Below are positions 33,153-44,531 of a DNA stretch of 64,000 nucleotides, piece by piece. Within the stretch, counting starts at the first letter, position 1. Each line of letters opens with the position of its first letter. The notes beneath the pieces are model-generated. The model did no database searches. It saw nothing but the letters and a program-made list of their open reading frames with translations, and was not told the origin of the DNA. A program made the translations under genes and the position numbers. Source of the DNA: Bradyrhizobium sp. WSM1417 (GTDB taxonomy: Bacteria; Pseudomonadota; Alphaproteobacteria; Rhizobiales; Xanthobacteraceae); the NCBI RefSeq assembly GCF_000515415.1, contig NZ_KI911783.1, positions 7,799,831-7,863,830 on the forward strand. The letters run 5' to 3'.

Positions 33153-34400
33153 TTAACGCGCGTGCCGCGGCAGCTTGGGCAGAAACACCGCAAGCAGGCC
33201 GATCGCCGGGAGATAGGCGCAGACCTGGTAGACGAATTCGATCGAGGTGTGGTCGGCGAGCTTGCCGAGCACGGCGGCGCCCAGGCCGCCGATGCCGAAG
33301 GCGACACCGAAGAACACGCCGGAGATCATGCCGAAGCGGTGCGGCACCAGCTCCTGCGCGAACACGATGATCGACGACGTCGTCGAGGAGATGATCAGGC
33401 CGATGACGACTGATAGCACCGCGCTCGCATAGAGCCCGGCATAGGGCAGCGCCAGCGTGAACGGCAGCGCCCCCAGGATCGAGATCCAGATCACGATCTT
33501 GCGGCCGAAGCGATCGCCCAGGGGACCGCCGAGAAAAGCGCCGACCGCGTTCGCCGCGAGGAAAATGAAGAGATACATCTGCGCTGCCTGCGTCGACACG
33601 CCGAAGCGGTCGATCAGATAAAAGATGTAGTAGCTCGACAGGCTCGAGACGTAGAGCTGCTTCGAGAACAGCAGCGCGACCAGCACGAGGAGCGCAATGA
33701 CGACGCGACGCGAGTTCGGCGCGTCGGGATGGGCTCGAGCCACCGCGGTCTTCTTCGCCTTGATCTGCGGTTCGTACCAGCGGCCGATGCGCCAGAGGAT
33801 GAGGATCGCGAGGAAGGCGATCGAGGAGAACCAGGCGATGCTGCCCTGCCCGAACGGCACCACGATGAGCGCGGCCAGCACCGGTCCCATCGAGGTGCCA
33901 AAACTGCCGCCGAGCTGGAACACCGATTGCGCAAAACCGTAGCGGCCGCCGGAGGCCAGCCGCGCGATGCGCGCCGATTCCGGGTGAAACACCGCCGAGC
34001 CGAGACCAACCAGCGCGGCGGCGACGAGGATGACCAGATATTGGTGGGCAACGCTAAGCAGCAGCAGACCGAAGAAGGTCGAGGCCATGCCGATCGACAG
34101 CGAATAGGGCTGCGCCTTCTTGTCGGTGTAGTGGCCGACCACCGGCTGGAGCAGCGAGGCCGTGAACTGGAAGGCCAGCGTGATCATGCCGATCTGCGCG
34201 AAGTCGAGCGCGTAGGTGTCCTTCAGGATCGGATACACGGAAGCGATCAGCGACTGCATGGTGTCGTTGAGGAAGTGCGAGAAGCTGATGCCGGCCAGCA
34301 CGACATAGGCCGGCCCTGCGGCCTTGGCGGCGGGTGCCACGTCGCTGACGAGGACGGGCTCGGTCAGTGTTTCCTCTGAGACGACGACTGGCTTGTTCAC
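33153..34400 (-). CDS. MFS exporter, fosmidomycin-resistance (Fsr) type
   Basis: A 415-residue major facilitator with ~12 helices. The N-terminal SHFLNDTMQSLIASVYPILK and the segment AVFHPESARIARLASGGRYG are characteristic of Fsr-type exporters. GDRFGRKIVIW is the MFS loop motif in the second half. GTG start. It probably exports a small drug or metabolite with H+; the true substrate is unknown. Confidence 0.87.
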   Translation of the reverse strand: MNKPVVVSEETLTEPVLVSDVAPAAKAAGPAYVVLAGISFSHFLNDTMQSLIASVYPILKDTYALDFAQIGMITLAFQFTASLLQPVVGHYTDKKAQPYSLSIGMASTFFGLLLLSVAHQYLVILVAAALVGLGSAVFHPESARIARLASGGRYGFAQSVFQLGGSFGTSMGPVLAALIVVPFGQGSIAWFSSIAFLAILILWRIGRWYEPQIKAKKTAVARAHPDAPNSRRVVIALLVLVALLFSKQLYVSSLSSYYIFYLIDRFGVSTQAAQMYLFIFLAANAVGAFLGGPLGDRFGRKIVIWISILGALPFTLALPYAGLYASAVLSVVIGLIISSTTSSIIVFAQELVPHRFGMISGVFFGVAFGIGGLGAAVLGKLADHTSIEFVYQVCAYLPAIGLLAVFLPKLPRHAR

Positions 34401-34535
34401 TGGAGCATCCCGGCCGGCGCGGCAGATTGCCGCGACAAGCTAGTTACGCTGCGCGCGGCGACCGATCCACCGCCAATCGTCGATGGCTGGGATGCGCTTC
34501 GCTCGATCCTTTGCGGGAGTTCGTATCGTAGCGCC

Positions 34536-35879
34536 TTAAGCTGCGGCCTGGCCCAGCGCCGAGACGATGGTATCGACGACGTCCTCGACCAGGATGCGAT
34601 CCTCGCCCTCGCCCATGACGCGGATCACCGGCTCGGTGCCGGAGGAGCGGATCAGCAGGCGGCCGTGGCCGTTGAGCCGCTGCTCGCCGTCGGAGATCGC
34701 CGATTTGACGTCGGAATTGTCGAGCGGCTTGCCGCCCTTGTGACGGACGTTCTTCAGGATCTGCGGCAGCGGATCGAAGCGGTGGCAGACTTCCGACACC
34801 GGGCGGCGCAGCTTCTGCACCACGGCAAGCACCTGCAATGCGGCAACGAAGCCGTCGCCGGTGGTGGCGTAGTCGGACAGGATGATGTGGCCGGATTGCT
34901 CGCCGCCGAGATTGTAGCCGCCGCTCAGCATCTGCTCGAGCACGTAGCGATCGCCGACCGGCGTGCGCACGAGATCGAGCCCCTGCGCATTGAGGAAGCG
35001 CTCGAGCCCGAGGTTCGACATCACGGTGGCGACGATGCCCGATCGCGACAGCCGGCCGTCTTCCTTCCAGCTCTGCGCGATCACCGCGAGCAGCTGGTCG
35101 CCGTCGACGATGTGGCCGCGCTCGTCGACCAGGATGACGCGATCGGCGTCACCGTCGAGCGCGATGCCGATGTCGGCACGCATCTCGCGGACCTTCCTTG
35201 ACAGCGCTTCCGGCGAGGTGGAGCCGCATTCCTTGTTGATGTTGAAGCCGTCGGGCTCGACCCCGATCGGAATCACGTCGGCGCCCAGCTCCCACAGCGC
35301 TTCCGGCACCACCTTGTAGGCGGCGCCATTGGCGCAATCGACCACGACGCGCAGGCCGTCGAGCGACAGATCGCGCGGCAGCGTGCGCTTGGCGAATTCG
35401 ATGTAGCGGTCATGCACGCCGTCGATGCGGCGGGCGCGGCCGAGACTGGCGCTCTGGGCGAGACGCTTGTCGATGGGCTCGTCGAGCAGCTGCTCGATCT
35501 GCTTCTCGACGTCGTCGGAGAGCTTGAAGCCCTGCGGGCCGAACAGCTTGATGCCGTTGTCCTCGAACAGATTGTGCGAAGCGGAGATCATCACGCCGAG
35601 ATCGGCGCGCATCGACTTGGTCAGCATCGCGACCGCCGGCGTCGGCATCGGGCCGACCAGCAGCACGTCCATGCCGACCGAGGTGAAGCCCGCGACCATC
35701 GCGTATTCGATCATGTAGCCGGACAGGCGGGTGTCCTTGCCGATCACGACCCTGTGGCGGTGGTCACCGCGCTGAAACGCAAGGCCCGCGGCCTGGCCGA
35801 CCTTGAGCGCGAGCTCCGGCGTGATCAGTCCGTTGGCGCGGCCCCGGATCCCGTCCGTCCCGAAATATTTGCGGCTCAT
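34536..35879 (-). CDS. glmM: Phosphoglucosamine mutase
   Basis: A 447-residue alpha-D-phosphohexomutase interconverting glucosamine-6-P and glucosamine-1-P for peptidoglycan and LPS synthesis. N-terminal [13 protein letters not shown], the phosphoserine loop ISASHN (Ser101), the metal loop DGDADR and the phosphate-binding [12 protein letters not shown] are all present. The ATG 35879 with GGGGGA upstream gives the family start; the frame continues 22 codons further without similarity. Confidence 0.97.
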   Translation of the reverse strand: MSRKYFGTDGIRGRANGLITPELALKVGQAAGLAFQRGDHRHRVVIGKDTRLSGYMIEYAMVAGFTSVGMDVLLVGPMPTPAVAMLTKSMRADLGVMISASHNLFEDNGIKLFGPQGFKLSDDVEKQIEQLLDEPIDKRLAQSASLGRARRIDGVHDRYIEFAKRTLPRDLSLDGLRVVVDCANGAAYKVVPEALWELGADVIPIGVEPDGFNINKECGSTSPEALSRKVREMRADIGIALDGDADRVILVDERGHIVDGDQLLAVIAQSWKEDGRLSRSGIVATVMSNLGLERFLNAQGLDLVRTPVGDRYVLEQMLSGGYNLGGEQSGHIILSDYATTGDGFVAALQVLAVVQKLRRPVSEVCHRFDPLPQILKNVRHKGGKPLDNSDVKSAISDGEQRLNGHGRLLIRSSGTEPVIRVMGEGEDRILVEDVVDTIVSALGQAAA

Positions 35880-36099
35880 ATCGTCCCCCACGCAACAACC
35901 AGGGGTCCCCAATACAACCTGCGGGTGCCCCAGCGGGACCCGCATCCCTGATTTGCTGAGGTCTTATAAAGCCATCGCGGCTAACTTGGCTTCAAAAAAT
36001 ATGATGAATCATTACGGAACCGGGCAGGCCCCGGCGCTGATAACGTCTTGTTAACATTATATTTCCAGCGAGGGCGCCGGAACAGGGCGGAACCCGCGC

Positions 36100-37540
<1,441 letters not shown>

Positions 37541-37546
37541 TCGGTA

Positions 37547-37754
37547 ACCTCTCCCCGCCCTTCTGCGGGGAGAGGTCGGATCGCCCCCGGCGATGCGAAG
37601 CATCGTCCGGCGCGATCCGGGTGAGGGGCAAGGCACGCTGGTGCCAAGATGGAAGTCCATCCGACTCCCGTGATGCCCCACAATCAAAGCTGAATTCGCG
37701 AAGAGAGCCCCTCACCCCACCCTCTCCCCGTAAGAACGGGGCGAGGGAGTGAGA
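37547..37754. repeat. Composite palindromic repeat downstream of lldD
   Basis: CCTCTCCCCGCC-CTTCT-GCGGGGAGAGG, a central hairpin (GGCGATGCGAAGCATCGTCC), the GTGAGGGG and GAGAGCCCCTCACCCCA arms, and CCCTCTCCCCG-TAAGAA-CGGGGCGAGGG. It fills most of the gap between lldD and the tandem exported genes. Confidence 0.85.
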
Positions 37755-37796
37755 GGATTGCGCGTCCCTAACCTTCGCAAGGACGACGCGCAGTGG

Positions 37797-38420
37797 TCAC
37801 ATCGGCGGCGTCACCCCGTCCCGGCCGACATTGACGCGGTTGGCTTCCAGCGAACCATCGTCCCTCTTCACCGCACCGAAAATGATCAGCTTGGCGCCGG
37901 GCTTGAGCTCGGATTTTTCGCTGGCCACGAAGGTGACGATCGGCGTGTCCGGGGGCACCACGACTTTCTTCTCGCCGTCCTTGTACTTGACCGTGATGTT
38001 CTGGCCGTCGGTGCCCTTCACCGTCTGCGCCACGGTGGCGTTGGTCATGGTCGAGTTGGCGCGCGCGTCCCAGGGACGAAAACCTTCGGCCGCGCCGCGC
38101 TGGTTTTCGGGGAAGATGTGCACCGCGATCGCCTTCTGGGTGCCGTCGGGCTCCGGCAGGCCGGTGACGCCGATATAGGAGCCGTCCTTGATCTCCGACA
38201 ACGACGTCTTCACCACCGCGAAGACGGCGACGTTGTCGGTCATGCGCACCTTCACGTCGCTGCCTTCGCGCGTCTTGATGCCGAGCGTGTTGCCGTCGAC
38301 GCTCTCGATGGTGCCGCGGATGCGGACCGTCGGCGTCTGCTGCGCGAAGGCGGATGACGTGACGATGCAGGCGGCGAACGCCGCCACGCCGACATGTGAT
38401 ATCCAGCTTCTCTTCGACAT
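37797..38420 (-). CDS. Exported protein, second of a tandem paralogous pair
   Basis: A 207-residue exported protein with a signal peptide (WISHVGVAAFAACIVTSSAFA). The mature part has RIRGTIESVDGNTLGIKTREGSDVKVR, resembling an OB-like or DUF5666-type fold, and a repeated beta motif (VKYKDGEKKVVVPPDTPIVTFV). It matches the preceding gene along its whole length, with the same ending V-G-R-D-G-x-T-P-P-M. ATG 38420 has GGAG upstream. Probably periplasmic; function unknown. Confidence 0.75.
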   Translation of the reverse strand: MSKRSWISHVGVAAFAACIVTSSAFAQQTPTVRIRGTIESVDGNTLGIKTREGSDVKVRMTDNVAVFAVVKTSLSEIKDGSYIGVTGLPEPDGTQKAIAVHIFPENQRGAAEGFRPWDARANSTMTNATVAQTVKGTDGQNITVKYKDGEKKVVVPPDTPIVTFVASEKSELKPGAKLIIFGAVKRDDGSLEANRVNVGRDGVTPPM

Positions 38421-38435
38421 GTTGTTAGTCTCCAT

Positions 38436-39062
38436 TTACATCGGCGGCGTCAGGCCGTCGCGGCCGACGCTGACGCGGTTGGTTTCGAACGAACCGTCCG
38501 GCAGCTGCTTCATGAAGGCGATCACCTTGGCGCCGGCCTTCAGATCGGATTTGTCGCCGGGCACGAAGGTCACCACCGGGGTATTGCCGGCCACGAACAC
38601 CTTCTTCTCGCCGTCCTTGTACTTGACCAGCAGCATATGGCCGTCATTGCCGACCACGCTCTCCGACACGGTCGCATTGGTCATGCTGGAGTTGGGCTTG
38701 AGGTCATAGGGGCGCGAGCCTTCGCCGGTGCCGCGCATGCTCTCCGGAAACACGTGGACCTCGACCGCGTTCGCGCCGCCGTCCGGTCCCGGCACGGTGG
38801 TGGCGCCGACGAAGGAGCCGGGCTTGATGTCGGCAAGTGAAATCCTGGTAATGCCCGACACGTTCACGTCGGAGGCGATGTGCAGCTTGACATCCTCGCC
38901 GCTGCGCGCCTTGACCTGCATCGTGTCGCCATTGACGCTTTCGATCGTGCCGCGCACGCGCGTCGGCACCGGCGCTCTTTGCGCAAGTGCCGAGAGGGTC
39001 GAGACGGCCACCATCGCGACGGCGATGAGCGGACGTGTGAAAGTTGCACGTTGAACAGACAT
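38436..39062 (-). CDS. Exported protein, first of a tandem paralogous pair
   Basis: A 208-residue exported protein (signal peptide TRPLIAVAMVAVSTLSALA) with the same architecture as the next gene: VRGTIESVNGDTMQVKARSGEDVKLH, then LLVKYKDGEKKVFVAGNTPVVTFVPG and RVSVGRDGLTPPM. GGAG precedes the ATG. The two stand only ~15 bases apart and are likely products of duplication. Their role is not known; a periplasmic metal- or ligand-binding function would fit but is speculation. Confidence 0.75.
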   Translation of the reverse strand: MSVQRATFTRPLIAVAMVAVSTLSALAQRAPVPTRVRGTIESVNGDTMQVKARSGEDVKLHIASDVNVSGITRISLADIKPGSFVGATTVPGPDGGANAVEVHVFPESMRGTGEGSRPYDLKPNSSMTNATVSESVVGNDGHMLLVKYKDGEKKVFVAGNTPVVTFVPGDKSDLKAGAKVIAFMKQLPDGSFETNRVSVGRDGLTPPM

Positions 39063-39127
39063 GATGGTCTCCGATTGCGCCCTATTGTCCTACGGACATA
39101 GAACTCCGGAGATTACGCGCTATTCTC

Positions 39128-39961
39128 TCAAGTCTTTGTGAGATCGGCCTCGACCAGCGCGCGCAGCTCGGCCGTGACCTGCGGCCGTTGGCCGAACCAC
39201 AGCTCGAAGCCGCGGACCGCCTGATGCAGCAGCATGCCGAGCCCGTCGGCGGTCTTCAGCCCGCGCGCCTCTGCGGCCGCGAGCAGCGGCGTCGCCAGCG
39301 GGACATAGACGAGATCGGCGACCACGGCGCCATCCGGCAGGCGCGCCACGTCAAGGTCGAGTGAAGGCTGACCGTGCATGCCGAGCGAGGTCGTGTTCAC
39401 GAGAAGTTTTGCACGCGGCAGGATGTCGTCTATGCCGTCCCAGGCAACAGGATGCACCTTCGCCCCGAACTGCCCTGCAAGCATCTCGGCCCGGGCGATG
39501 GTGCGATTGGCGAGATGGACGCAGCTGATGCCGCGTTCAAGCAACCCGAACACGATGGCGCGCGAGGAGCCGCCGGCGCCGAGCACCAGCGCCTCTTCGG
39601 CTCCGTCCCAGCCGGGCGCGCTGGCATCGAGATTGCCGATGAAGCCCTCGACGTCGGTGTTGGTCGAGCGCAGCTCGCCGTCCGCAAACCACAGCGTGTT
39701 GGCCGCACCGACCGCCCGCGCGCGGGCATCGGGTGTCGAGAGCTCAAGCACGCCTTCCTTGTGCGGGATGGTGACGTTGGCGCCGACGAAGCCGCGCAGC
39801 GACAGCCGCAGCACGAAGTCGCGTAAATTATCCGGTGGAACCGCCTCGATGACATAGCCGCCCTCGATCCCGAGCGTGCGCAGCCAGTAACGATGGATCA
39901 GCGGCGAGCGCGAATGCGCGGCTGGCCATCCGATCAGACAGGCTGCGGGAGCCTTGGTCAC
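39128..39961 (-). CDS. aroE: Shikimate dehydrogenase
   Basis: A 277-residue NADP-dependent enzyme that reduces 3-dehydroshikimate in chorismate synthesis. Motifs: SRSPLIHRYWL at the N-terminus (substrate site), NVTIPHKEGVLE with the catalytic Lys, and GAGGSSRAIVFGL for NADP. GTG start with GGGAGG upstream. Length is normal. Its usual partners (maf, coaE, dnaQ) are not here. Confidence 0.95.
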   Translation of the reverse strand: MTKAPAACLIGWPAAHSRSPLIHRYWLRTLGIEGGYVIEAVPPDNLRDFVLRLSLRGFVGANVTIPHKEGVLELSTPDARARAVGAANTLWFADGELRSTNTDVEGFIGNLDASAPGWDGAEEALVLGAGGSSRAIVFGLLERGISCVHLANRTIARAEMLAGQFGAKVHPVAWDGIDDILPRAKLLVNTTSLGMHGQPSLDLDVARLPDGAVVADLVYVPLATPLLAAAEARGLKTADGLGMLLHQAVRGFELWFGQRPQVTAELRALVEADLTKT

Positions 39962-40054
39962 GGTCGTCCTCCCCTCGGGTCGTTTCGGAGGCGATCCATT
40001 TCGCGTCCCGCAGGCCCTGTCAAGCGCGCGGGCCGTCTCGGGAGAGGCTCGATG

Positions 40055-41809
40055 TCAGGTCGTGCCCGCGTCACCGGCCACGGGGTGCGCCGCGCCGCCC
40101 TTGATGTCGGCGACCGCACGCGCGATGGTCTCACGATAACGCGCGCGCGGCGGCGTGACGCCATGGGTGAGCAGCGCGCGGCGGACCGCAGGCGACGCCC
40201 CCGTGATGAACAACCGGATGCCCTGGCGGTGGGCCTTGGCGGCGACGCGGCCGAGCACGTTGGCCGCGGTCGAATCCAAAAACGGCACCGCGGCGAAATC
40301 GACCACGAATCCCTTGCGCTTGTCGGCGATGCCGTCGAGCACGCTGCCGATCGCCGAGGCCGCGCCGAAGAAGAACGCGCCGGTGATGCGATAGACCAGC
40401 ACGTCGCGATCGACCGCGAGCGCGGGATCGTAAGGCACGCGCTCGCCATTTTCGTCATCGGGACGATCGGCGGCCACCATCGGCGAACGTTCCTCGATGC
40501 CGGTCATTTCCGCCATGCGATGGATGAATAGCACCGCGCCAAGCGCGAAGCCGACCAGAATGCCCTCGGTCAGATCGCGGAAGATAGTGAGCAGGAAGGT
40601 TGCGAGCAGCACGACGGCATCGCCCCATGAGGAGCGCAGAAGCGTCGCGAATTCGTGCTTCTCTGCCATGGTCCAGGCCACCACGACGAGCACGGCGGCG
40701 AGCGCGGCCAGCGGGATGTAGCTCGCCAGCGGCGCTGCGATCAGCATGAACAGCAGCAGGAAGATCGAATGCAACATGCCCGCGAGCGGCCCCCGCGCGC
40801 CGGCGCGGATGTTGGTCGCGGTACGCGCGATCAGCCCGGTGACGCAAATGCCGCCGAACAGCGCCGCGCCGACATTGGCGGCGCCTTGCGCCACCAGCTC
40901 GCAATTGGAGCGGTGACGGCGACCGGTCATGCCGTCGGCCACCACCGCCGACAGCAGCGATTCGATGGCGGCGAGCAGCGCGAAGGAGATCGCATCCGGC
41001 AGCACGGCGGTTGCCTTCGCGAGCGAGAATGCAGGCAAGGCCGGCGAGGGCAGTTCGCGCGGAATGCCGCCGAAGCGCGAGCCGACGGTCTCGACCGGCA
41101 GCGACAGCACGGCACATGCGACCGCCGCGAGCACGACCGCGATCAGGATACCCGGCCAGGACGGCAGCCAGCGTCGCAGGCCGGCGATGATGGCAATGCT
41201 GACGATCGCGACCGCGACGGCCGACGGATTGACGGTGTGCAGGCCCCCGGCAAGCGCGACCAGTTTCGGAACGAACTCGCTCGGCTCCTTCGCGAGCAGC
41301 GTGATGCCGCCGAGATCGCGCAGCTGGCTCGCGAAGATGATGACAGCGATGCCGGCCGTGAAGCCGACCGTCACCGGATACGGAATGAACTTGATATAGG
41401 TGCCGATCCGCAGGAAGCCCGCAGCGATCAGGAACAGGCCCGCCATCAGCGTGGCCAGGATCACGCCGTCGACCCCGTGACGGTCGGCGGTCGCCGCAAC
41501 CAGCACGATGAAGGCGCCGGCGGGACCGCCGATCTGGAAGCGGCTGCCGCCGAGCAGTGAGGCAATGAAGCCGCCGACAACGGCGGTGTAGAGTCCGCGG
41601 TCCGGCGTCACCCCCGAGGCGATCGCGATCGCCATCGACAGCGGCAACGCGACGATCGCGACCGTGAGGCCCGCGAACACATCGGCGCGGAAATCCGACC
41701 AGCCGTAGCCCTCGCGCCATACGGTGACGAGCTTTGGCAGATAGAGTTCGGTAAAGGTCGGCCGACGAAGCTGGTGCAGCTTGCCTGCGTGTTCGCCTGT
41801 GATGCTCAT
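40055..41809 (-). CDS. SulP/SLC26 family anion transporter with STAS domain
   Basis: A 584-residue transporter with ~12-14 helices of the SulP family. The N-terminal PKLVTVWREGYGWSDFRADVFAGLTVAIVALPLSMAIAIASG and the ISRTATNIRAGARGP-like region (IARTATNIRAGARGPLAGM) are typical. The C-terminal ~110 residues form a STAS domain (RKGFVVDFAAVPFLDSTAANVLGRV, including the D-S-T phosphorylation-type site). Substrate may be sulfate or bicarbonate. ATG 41809 is chosen. An XRE-type gene lies directly upstream on the same strand and may control it. Confidence 0.88.
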   Translation of the reverse strand: MSITGEHAGKLHQLRRPTFTELYLPKLVTVWREGYGWSDFRADVFAGLTVAIVALPLSMAIAIASGVTPDRGLYTAVVGGFIASLLGGSRFQIGGPAGAFIVLVAATADRHGVDGVILATLMAGLFLIAAGFLRIGTYIKFIPYPVTVGFTAGIAVIIFASQLRDLGGITLLAKEPSEFVPKLVALAGGLHTVNPSAVAVAIVSIAIIAGLRRWLPSWPGILIAVVLAAVACAVLSLPVETVGSRFGGIPRELPSPALPAFSLAKATAVLPDAISFALLAAIESLLSAVVADGMTGRRHRSNCELVAQGAANVGAALFGGICVTGLIARTATNIRAGARGPLAGMLHSIFLLLFMLIAAPLASYIPLAALAAVLVVVAWTMAEKHEFATLLRSSWGDAVVLLATFLLTIFRDLTEGILVGFALGAVLFIHRMAEMTGIEERSPMVAADRPDDENGERVPYDPALAVDRDVLVYRITGAFFFGAASAIGSVLDGIADKRKGFVVDFAAVPFLDSTAANVLGRVAAKAHRQGIRLFITGASPAVRRALLTHGVTPPRARYRETIARAVADIKGGAAHPVAGDAGTT

Positions 41810-41899
41810 GCTCACAACGCTCCGATGCATCGTGCGGCCGCGTATCGGGGCGCGACGGTGCGTTAGTTAGATCTGCTCCCGAGCATGATCATTGCGGGA

Positions 41900-42172
41900 T
41901 CACGCCCCCACCCGACGCGGCGGCCCCGGCTCCCTCAGCCGAACGCCACGTCCGCCGCCTTCGCTGCGCGCCTGTTCGCCGATCAGCTCGACGCCGGCCC
42001 GATCGAAGGCTTCGACGACCTTCATCAAGGTCTCGACCACGCCGCGAACGTTGCCGGTGCTCGCCTCCATCCGCTGAATGGTCGGCAGCGATACGCCTGC
42101 AAGCTCCGCCAAGGCCCTCTGGTCAATGCCGAGCAGCGCGCGCGCTGCCCGCATCTGGAACGACGTGATCAC
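41900..42172 (-). CDS. XRE-family helix-turn-helix protein
   Basis: A 90-residue protein with an N-terminal HTH_3-type fold (MRAARALLGIDQRALAELAGVSLPTIQRMEAS) and a basic tail (GGGRGVRLREPGPPRRVGA). GTG start with GAGG upstream. It stands ~90 bases upstream of the SulP gene on the same strand. Such single-domain XRE proteins are often antitoxins or local repressors, but no toxin gene is adjacent. Confidence 0.83.
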   Translation of the reverse strand: MITSFQMRAARALLGIDQRALAELAGVSLPTIQRMEASTGNVRGVVETLMKVVEAFDRAGVELIGEQARSEGGGRGVRLREPGPPRRVGA

Positions 42173-42261
42173 CTTAGCCTCACGTGTCAGCGTTTATAAG
42201 TGATATCTGAAGCATGTACAATGATGTAAAATACGTCATTGTCCGCCGAACGCAAGCCCTT

Positions 42262-42299
42262 AACCTCTCCCCGCGAAAGGGCGGGGAGAGGGAGTGAGA
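42262..42299. repeat. Palindromic intergenic repeat (single unit)
   Basis: AACCTCTCCCCGC-GAAAGG-GCGGGGAGAGGG-AGTGAG, a member of the window-wide palindrome family, between the EF-G-like gene and the XRE gene. Confidence 0.8.
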
Positions 42300-42330
42300 C
42301 CGTGCTTCGTCCCTTACTTCGGCAGACCGA

Positions 42331-44379
42331 TCACGCCGCGTGTTGATGCGCGGCGATGATCTGGTCGGCGGCGCGCCCCGTGACTTCGGCCATGTGGTCG
42401 AACTGGCGGGTGAAGCTGCCGGCGCCTGCCGTGGCCGAGCGCAGTTCGACAATCAACTCGCCGATCTCCGCTTCCGGCATCATGGCGCGGACGCAGTCCC
42501 ATCCGCTCCAGCCGTCGCGGGTGTCGAAGCCGAGGATCTGGCCGCGCCGCGCCGACAGGATCGCGTTGATCTTGGCGGTGGCGTCGGTCGGGCAGACGAT
42601 CTCGACCACGTGGATCGGCTCCAGCAGCACCGACTGGCATTGCGGCAGGCCTTCGTTGAGCCCGACCCGCGCCGCCGTGCGAAAGGCGAGGTCGGAGGAA
42701 TCGACGCTGTGATAGGAGCCGTCGGTCAGCGTCACCTGCAAATCGGTGACCGGGAAACCGAGCGGGCCACGCGCAAGCCCATCGACGACGCCCTCCTCCA
42801 CCGCGCCGATATAGTTGCGCGGCACCGCACCGCCGACTACCTTCTCGGCGAACCTGAAGCCCTCCCCGCGCGGCAGCGGCCTGATGTCGAGCACGACATC
42901 GCCAAACTGGCCATGGCCGCCGGATTGCTTCTTGTGACGGCCGCGCTGGACGATCGGCTTGCGGATGGTTTCCTGATAGCCGATCGCGGGCGGATGCGAG
43001 GCGACCTTGACGCCGAAACGGTCGCGTAGCCGCTCGCTCGCGACGCGCAGATGCATCTCGCCCTGCCCCCACAGCACGGTGTCGTGGGTCTGCGCGTTCA
43101 TCACGAAGACGAGCGAGGGATCCTCCTCGTGCAGGCGCATCAGCGCCTGGCCGAGCTTGACGTCGTCCTTACGGTCGGTGGCCGCAACCGAGATCGCGAG
43201 CACCGGCGGAGTGGGCTCGCTGGCGGCGAGCGCTGCCGGCTGGGTCTTGCCGTTCGAGACCGTGTCGCCGGTCTTGATCGGGTCGAGCTTGGCGAGCGCC
43301 ACCGTGTCGCCGGCTTCCGCCGCGGCACGCTTGGTGTCGTAGGCTCCGGTGACGGCGAGGATGCCGGAGATGCGGCTGGCTCCGCCCGAGGAGGATTGCA
43401 GCGTGGCACCGTCGTCGAGATGGCCGGCGAGCATCCGCGTCAGCGACAGCTTTCCGCCGTGCTGCGAATGCAGCGTCTTGAAGACGAAGCCGAGGGCGTC
43501 CCTGGTCTCGGGAACGCCGAGACGTTTTGCGGTCTCCGCGATACCTGGCGCCTCGTGGCGCAACGCTTTCATCAAACGCAGCACGCCGTTTTCGCGTGCG
43601 GCGGCGCCGAGTAGCACAGGGCAGATCAGCCCGTCGCGCAATTCGCGGGCGAGATCGTCGAACACGGCATCGCGCGGCGGCTGAATGTCCTCGAGCAGCT
43701 GCTCCATCAGCGCATCGTCGTGATCGGCGAGCTTCTCCAGCATCGAGAAGCGGGCCTCCTTCTCGCGATCGAGATCGCCGCCTTGGAGCGCGACCACTTC
43801 GGAGGCCTTGTGCTCGCGGTAGATGAACGCGCGCTCCAGCGCGAGATCGACGAAGCCTTCGATCAGCTCGTCCTTCCAGATCGGGATCTGGCGCAGCACC
43901 AGCGGCACGCGCGATGCGGGCTGGAGCATCTCAAGCGTCTCGCGGATGCGTTTGTTGGCGCGGTCGATCTTGTTGAGGAACAGGAAACGCGGGATCTTCA
44001 GCTCTTCCAGCTCGCGCAGAATGATCTGAAGCTGCGGCAGCTTCTTCTCGTCGGCTTCGCAGACCACGATTGCGGCATCTACGGCGGGCAGCGCGGCGCG
44101 CATGTCGTGGGCAAATTCGACGGAACCGGGACAATCGAGGAAGGTGTAGCTGTCGCCCATGAAACTCGTGGTGACGGCAGTCAGCCCGACGGTCATCTTG
44201 TGATGACGGGCCTCTGGCGTGGCGTCGCCGACGGAGGTTCCGGCATCGACGCTGCCGGCGCGCGGGATTGCGCCGGTTCGTGCCATGATCGCTTCGAGAA
44301 GTGTGGTTTTACCGCTTTGGAAAGGGCCCACCAGCGCGATGCACCGTGGACCTCGGGGACTTCTGACATCTTGTCCCAT
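42331..44379 (-). CDS. EF-G-like translational GTPase (EF-G2 type)
   Basis: A 682-residue paralogue of elongation factor G. G-motifs: P-loop GPFQSGKTTL (differs from the H-x-D-H-G-K-T form of canonical EF-G), DCPGS for G3 and LNKIDRANK for G4. Then domains II to V with RGRHKKQSGGHGQFGDV and a final region RAMMPEAEIGELIVELRSATAGAGSFTRQFDHM. It is not the main fusA, being shorter and outside the str operon. AAGGAGG precedes ATG 44379, which overrides the longer open frame. Role is probably a specialised ribosomal GTPase; details unknown. Confidence 0.85.
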   Translation of the reverse strand: MGQDVRSPRGPRCIALVGPFQSGKTTLLEAIMARTGAIPRAGSVDAGTSVGDATPEARHHKMTVGLTAVTTSFMGDSYTFLDCPGSVEFAHDMRAALPAVDAAIVVCEADEKKLPQLQIILRELEELKIPRFLFLNKIDRANKRIRETLEMLQPASRVPLVLRQIPIWKDELIEGFVDLALERAFIYREHKASEVVALQGGDLDREKEARFSMLEKLADHDDALMEQLLEDIQPPRDAVFDDLARELRDGLICPVLLGAAARENGVLRLMKALRHEAPGIAETAKRLGVPETRDALGFVFKTLHSQHGGKLSLTRMLAGHLDDGATLQSSSGGASRISGILAVTGAYDTKRAAAEAGDTVALAKLDPIKTGDTVSNGKTQPAALAASEPTPPVLAISVAATDRKDDVKLGQALMRLHEEDPSLVFVMNAQTHDTVLWGQGEMHLRVASERLRDRFGVKVASHPPAIGYQETIRKPIVQRGRHKKQSGGHGQFGDVVLDIRPLPRGEGFRFAEKVVGGAVPRNYIGAVEEGVVDGLARGPLGFPVTDLQVTLTDGSYHSVDSSDLAFRTAARVGLNEGLPQCQSVLLEPIHVVEIVCPTDATAKINAILSARRGQILGFDTRDGWSGWDCVRAMMPEAEIGELIVELRSATAGAGSFTRQFDHMAEVTGRAADQIIAAHQHAA

Positions 44380-44531
44380 TTCGCCGCCTCCTTGGTGTGG
44401 AGCTCGGCCCATGATTGGGTCGGCAAAGGCCGATGCTCTGCCCGTCCCCGAGATTTGGCAAGCATCAAACGTCGCTGCGGTGCGTCGTTGCCGGAATCGC
44501 TTCGGAGCGACGCGTTTCACACACGGACTTG

